Positions 62,248 through 64,000 of a stretch of 64,000 bases of DNA are shown piece after piece (position 1 is the stretch's first letter; every line of letters begins with the position of its first letter). A program made the translations under genes and the position numbers. The notes beneath the pieces are model-generated. The model did not search any database, had not been told where the DNA came from, and worked only from the letters and a program-made list of their open reading frames with translations. This stretch comes from Thiosulfatihalobacter marinus (GTDB lineage: Bacteria > Pseudomonadota > Alphaproteobacteria > Rhodobacterales > Rhodobacteraceae), in assembly GCF_016019955.1 (NCBI RefSeq), contig NZ_JAECRZ010000010.1:62001-126000 (forward strand). Reading direction: 5' to 3'.

Positions 62248-63003
62248 TCAACCCTCCGATCTGAACATTGGCCGTGCCTTCCGGTTGGCCAAGGGCACCA
62301 GCGATCCGAACCCGGCAGGTTTCCGGCCGGTCAGAAGAAACGGAAACCGATTGTCGCCCGCTTCGATCGCAGCAGTCGGCGTTGCATTGCCCGGCGACGC
62401 GCTTGCAGGAACCAGGCCGTCCGGCAACCGCGCCAAAATCCTGTTGAAACGCGCCAGATAGCGATCCGCATATTTCGGCGTGCGGGAGTGATACGATGCG
62501 GCCGCCTTCGACCAATCTCCTGTTTCTGAAAATAGCCGCGAAAGGAAGTCAGCGGCATATCTGGCATTTTCAATCGGTTCAAACATTTGGCCGATATCGG
62601 CAAAATTTTGCCCGTGCCATCGATAGTTGAGTTGAAAACAGCCAACGTCAAAATTGCGCGCGCCCGCATCAAAGCGATCTTGAGCAAAGTTCAGCGCATC
62701 CGCCTTTTGCGGAAACCACGCCCCCTTGCCCTCCATATTCACCGTCCACGGCCACGGGACGAGCCGCCCGTTTTCCGCACGTCCCGTTTCAGCGCGGGTG
62801 ATCGCCAAAAGAACATTGACCGGAACGCCCGTTTCGGCGGCCGCTATGCGCGCAGCACGATCGCATGCCGGCGCTACTTCGCCCACGGCTGTACCCTGCC
62901 ATGCCAACCCAAAGACCAAAGCCGTTAACACCTGCAAACCGGCGTGCAAAAAAGCCTTGCGTGAACATGTAACGCCCTTCTGGCGTCCGCGAGTTCGCTT
63001 CAT
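62248..63003 (-). CDS. SLT-type lytic transglycosylase of the flagellar cluster
   Basis: A 251-residue exported protein. A basic N-terminus and one hydrophobic segment (~22-42, ending AVG-EV) form a signal peptide. Residues ~45-190 are a transglycosylase domain with catalytic Glu in LAITRAETGRAENG, then WTVNMEGKGAWF, NFDVGCFQLNYRWHG and AASYHSRTPKYADRYL. It sits immediately before flhA, so it probably opens the peptidoglycan for rod growth, replacing the muramidase domain that is missing from the short FlgJ-like protein at 48204. Confidence 0.88.
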   Translation of the reverse strand: MKRTRGRQKGVTCSRKAFLHAGLQVLTALVFGLAWQGTAVGEVAPACDRAARIAAAETGVPVNVLLAITRAETGRAENGRLVPWPWTVNMEGKGAWFPQKADALNFAQDRFDAGARNFDVGCFQLNYRWHGQNFADIGQMFEPIENARYAADFLSRLFSETGDWSKAAASYHSRTPKYADRYLARFNRILARLPDGLVPASASPGNATPTAAIEAGDNRFPFLLTGRKPAGFGSLVPLANRKARPMFRSEG

Positions 63004-63064
63004 GAGACTGCCTTTCGCTATCCGATCTCGACTTTAGCCGTCAGCTATTGAGATTTGGTAAGCG

Positions 63065-64000
63065 TCAGTTACTCTCCAAACCGGGGCCTCTGTGCAGTTG
63101 CAGCAATTCGGTCAGGGTCGTTCTTGTGTCTGCGCTGACATCCAGCAGCCCGCGATTTCGCGCCAGAACACCCGACGACAAAGGTTCCGCCAATCCGGGT
63201 GCCACAGACACCCCTGGCGTGTTGGTCAATCGGGACACATCACGATAGATGACTGTCTCTGAATTCGCCAAGGCTGGCCAATCTGATTGCAGCCAGGCTT
63301 GCCTGTCTGCTTCTGCCGTATCCCCTAATTGCCTGTAGATTTCCATTGCTTCAGAATGGTCGCCTGCCCGGCGTCGCGCTTCGGCTCTCAGACGATTTGC
63401 AACATCGCCTTCCAGTCCCAACAAGGCCGCCTCGGCCCGTCGGGGAAAACCGTCTTCGATTGCAATTTTCGCCAGCAGAATTCGCCGATCCGGCAAACCA
63501 ACCAGCTCTTGCGTGGATTGCAGCATTTGGCGCGCCTCTTGCAAAAACCCTAGATCGAAAAACCGTGTTGCAAGCTCAAGGGAAACCTGTGCCGAAAAGC
63601 TTTCAGGCCTTGTCAGTTCATTGCGCACCAAGAGCGCGACAAATTCGAAATCACTTGCCCGCTCTGCCAATCGAAGGCCGAATATGTCGCGCAATGTTTT
63701 TGCCTGTTCGGCCCCGTCCTTGGCCTGAACTTCGTCCAAAACGTTCAGTGCTTGCGCGAATTGAGCCCCTTCCAGACGGGCCAGGAAATGCGCGCGTCGC
63801 AACTCTATGCCGATCGGCGCAGCGCCATGCTCAACCGCGAACGCGCCCACAAGCGAGATTACATCCTTGTCGGGCGGCAACTGACGCTCGACATGAAGAT
63901 CAATCAGGTCAACCAGAGCTTGAGGAGTGATGTCCGAATTTCCGCTGGTCAACTCTGACAGTGATTGAAATGCCGTGTCGGGATCGTTTTGGATACGTGC
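63065..64000 (-). CDS. TPR-like hypothetical protein of the flagellar cluster, 5' end outside the window
   Basis: At least 311 residues, with no stop codon between the possible TTG start at 63952 and the window edge, so the gene may begin beyond base 64000. The protein is helical with repeated Ala/Leu-rich hairpins (LATRFFDLGFLQEARQMLQSTQ, FPRRAEAALLGLEGDVANRLRAEARRRAGDHSEAMEIYRQLG), as in TPR repeats. It lies upstream of the SLT gene and flhA on the same strand. Similar proteins are found in roseobacter flagellar clusters, and its role is unknown. Confidence 0.7.
   Translation of the reverse strand, partial: ARIQNDPDTAFQSLSELTSGNSDITPQALVDLIDLHVERQLPPDKDVISLVGAFAVEHGAAPIGIELRRAHFLARLEGAQFAQALNVLDEVQAKDGAEQAKTLRDIFGLRLAERASDFEFVALLVRNELTRPESFSAQVSLELATRFFDLGFLQEARQMLQSTQELVGLPDRRILLAKIAIEDGFPRRAEAALLGLEGDVANRLRAEARRRAGDHSEAMEIYRQLGDTAEADRQAWLQSDWPALANSETVIYRDVSRLTNTPGVSVAPGLAEPLSSGVLARNRGLLDVSADTRTTLTELLQLHRGPGLESN

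Overview
The window looks like chromosomal DNA from a marine alphaproteobacterium of the Rhodobacteraceae (Roseobacter group). The evidence is high GC content, a petABC operon whose Rieske protein closely matches the Rhodobacter type, flagellar genes of the alphaproteobacterial kind (flaF, flbT, a DUF1217 protein, a short FlgJ-like rod-binding protein), an R. etli-type asparaginase, several Hint-domain proteins of the kind common in roseobacters, and polyamine ABC transport genes. Genus and species cannot be told from the sequence alone. I recognised no rRNA, tRNA, CRISPR array, prophage or plasmid functions.

Layout. (1) 0.1-7 kb: a PaiB-like FMN-binding protein and a GST on the plus strand, then on the minus strand a LysR regulator followed by a two-gene NAD-dependent formate dehydrogenase (fused NuoE/NuoF-like beta subunit and Mo/W catalytic alpha subunit). 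(2) 7.3-10.1 kb: petABC (cytochrome bc1) closed by a strong terminator. (3) 10.2-15.5 kb: an outer-membrane beta-barrel gene interrupted by an in-frame amber codon, then pncA, a hybrid histidine kinase and pncB (NAD salvage flanking a sensor kinase). (4) 15.6-19.3 kb, minus strand: asparaginase, arfB, class-III aminotransferase and an APH-like kinase, closely packed. (5) 19.5-31.9 kb: IalB-like protein, a Hint protein, rlmN, small membrane and hypothetical proteins, LOG-family protein, dapD, three minus-strand Hint-domain genes placed between dapD and dapE, dapE, and a TIGR04282-type glycosyltransferase. (6) 32-36 kb: rnr, an MltB-type lytic transglycosylase, and a 262-bp inverted-repeat element resembling a MITE. 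(7) 36.3-45.7 kb: polyamine-type ABC transporter, class-III aminotransferase, GntR/FCD regulator, a second PotF-like binding protein, and an APH/choline-kinase-like protein. (8) 45.8-64 kb: a large flagellar cluster.

How the parts work together. Formate oxidation can feed NADH to the respiratory chain of which bc1 is part. pncA and pncB make nicotinate mononucleotide from nicotinamide. dapD and dapE are two steps of lysine/peptidoglycan precursor synthesis. The polyamine block supplies uptake plus a probable deaminating transaminase under a GntR regulator. The flagellar cluster encodes hook (flgD, fliK), filament (flagellin, flaF, flbT), rod (flgB, flgC, fliE, flgF, flgG), L-ring and P-ring functions (flgH, flgA), export gate (fliQ, fliR, flhA, flhB), export ATPase (fliI) and fliL, in several divergent and convergent units.

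The observations I rate highest are the Hint-domain gene cluster, including one paralogue whose expected nucleophilic Cys aligns with Ser; the amber stop in the beta-barrel gene with an intact C-terminal strand beyond it; a G9 tract inside the flagellin gene; the inverted-repeat element abutting a permease stop codon; and 11-bp-period TTWM-N7-TTWM direct repeats in three flagellar intergenic regions that resemble CtrA sites.
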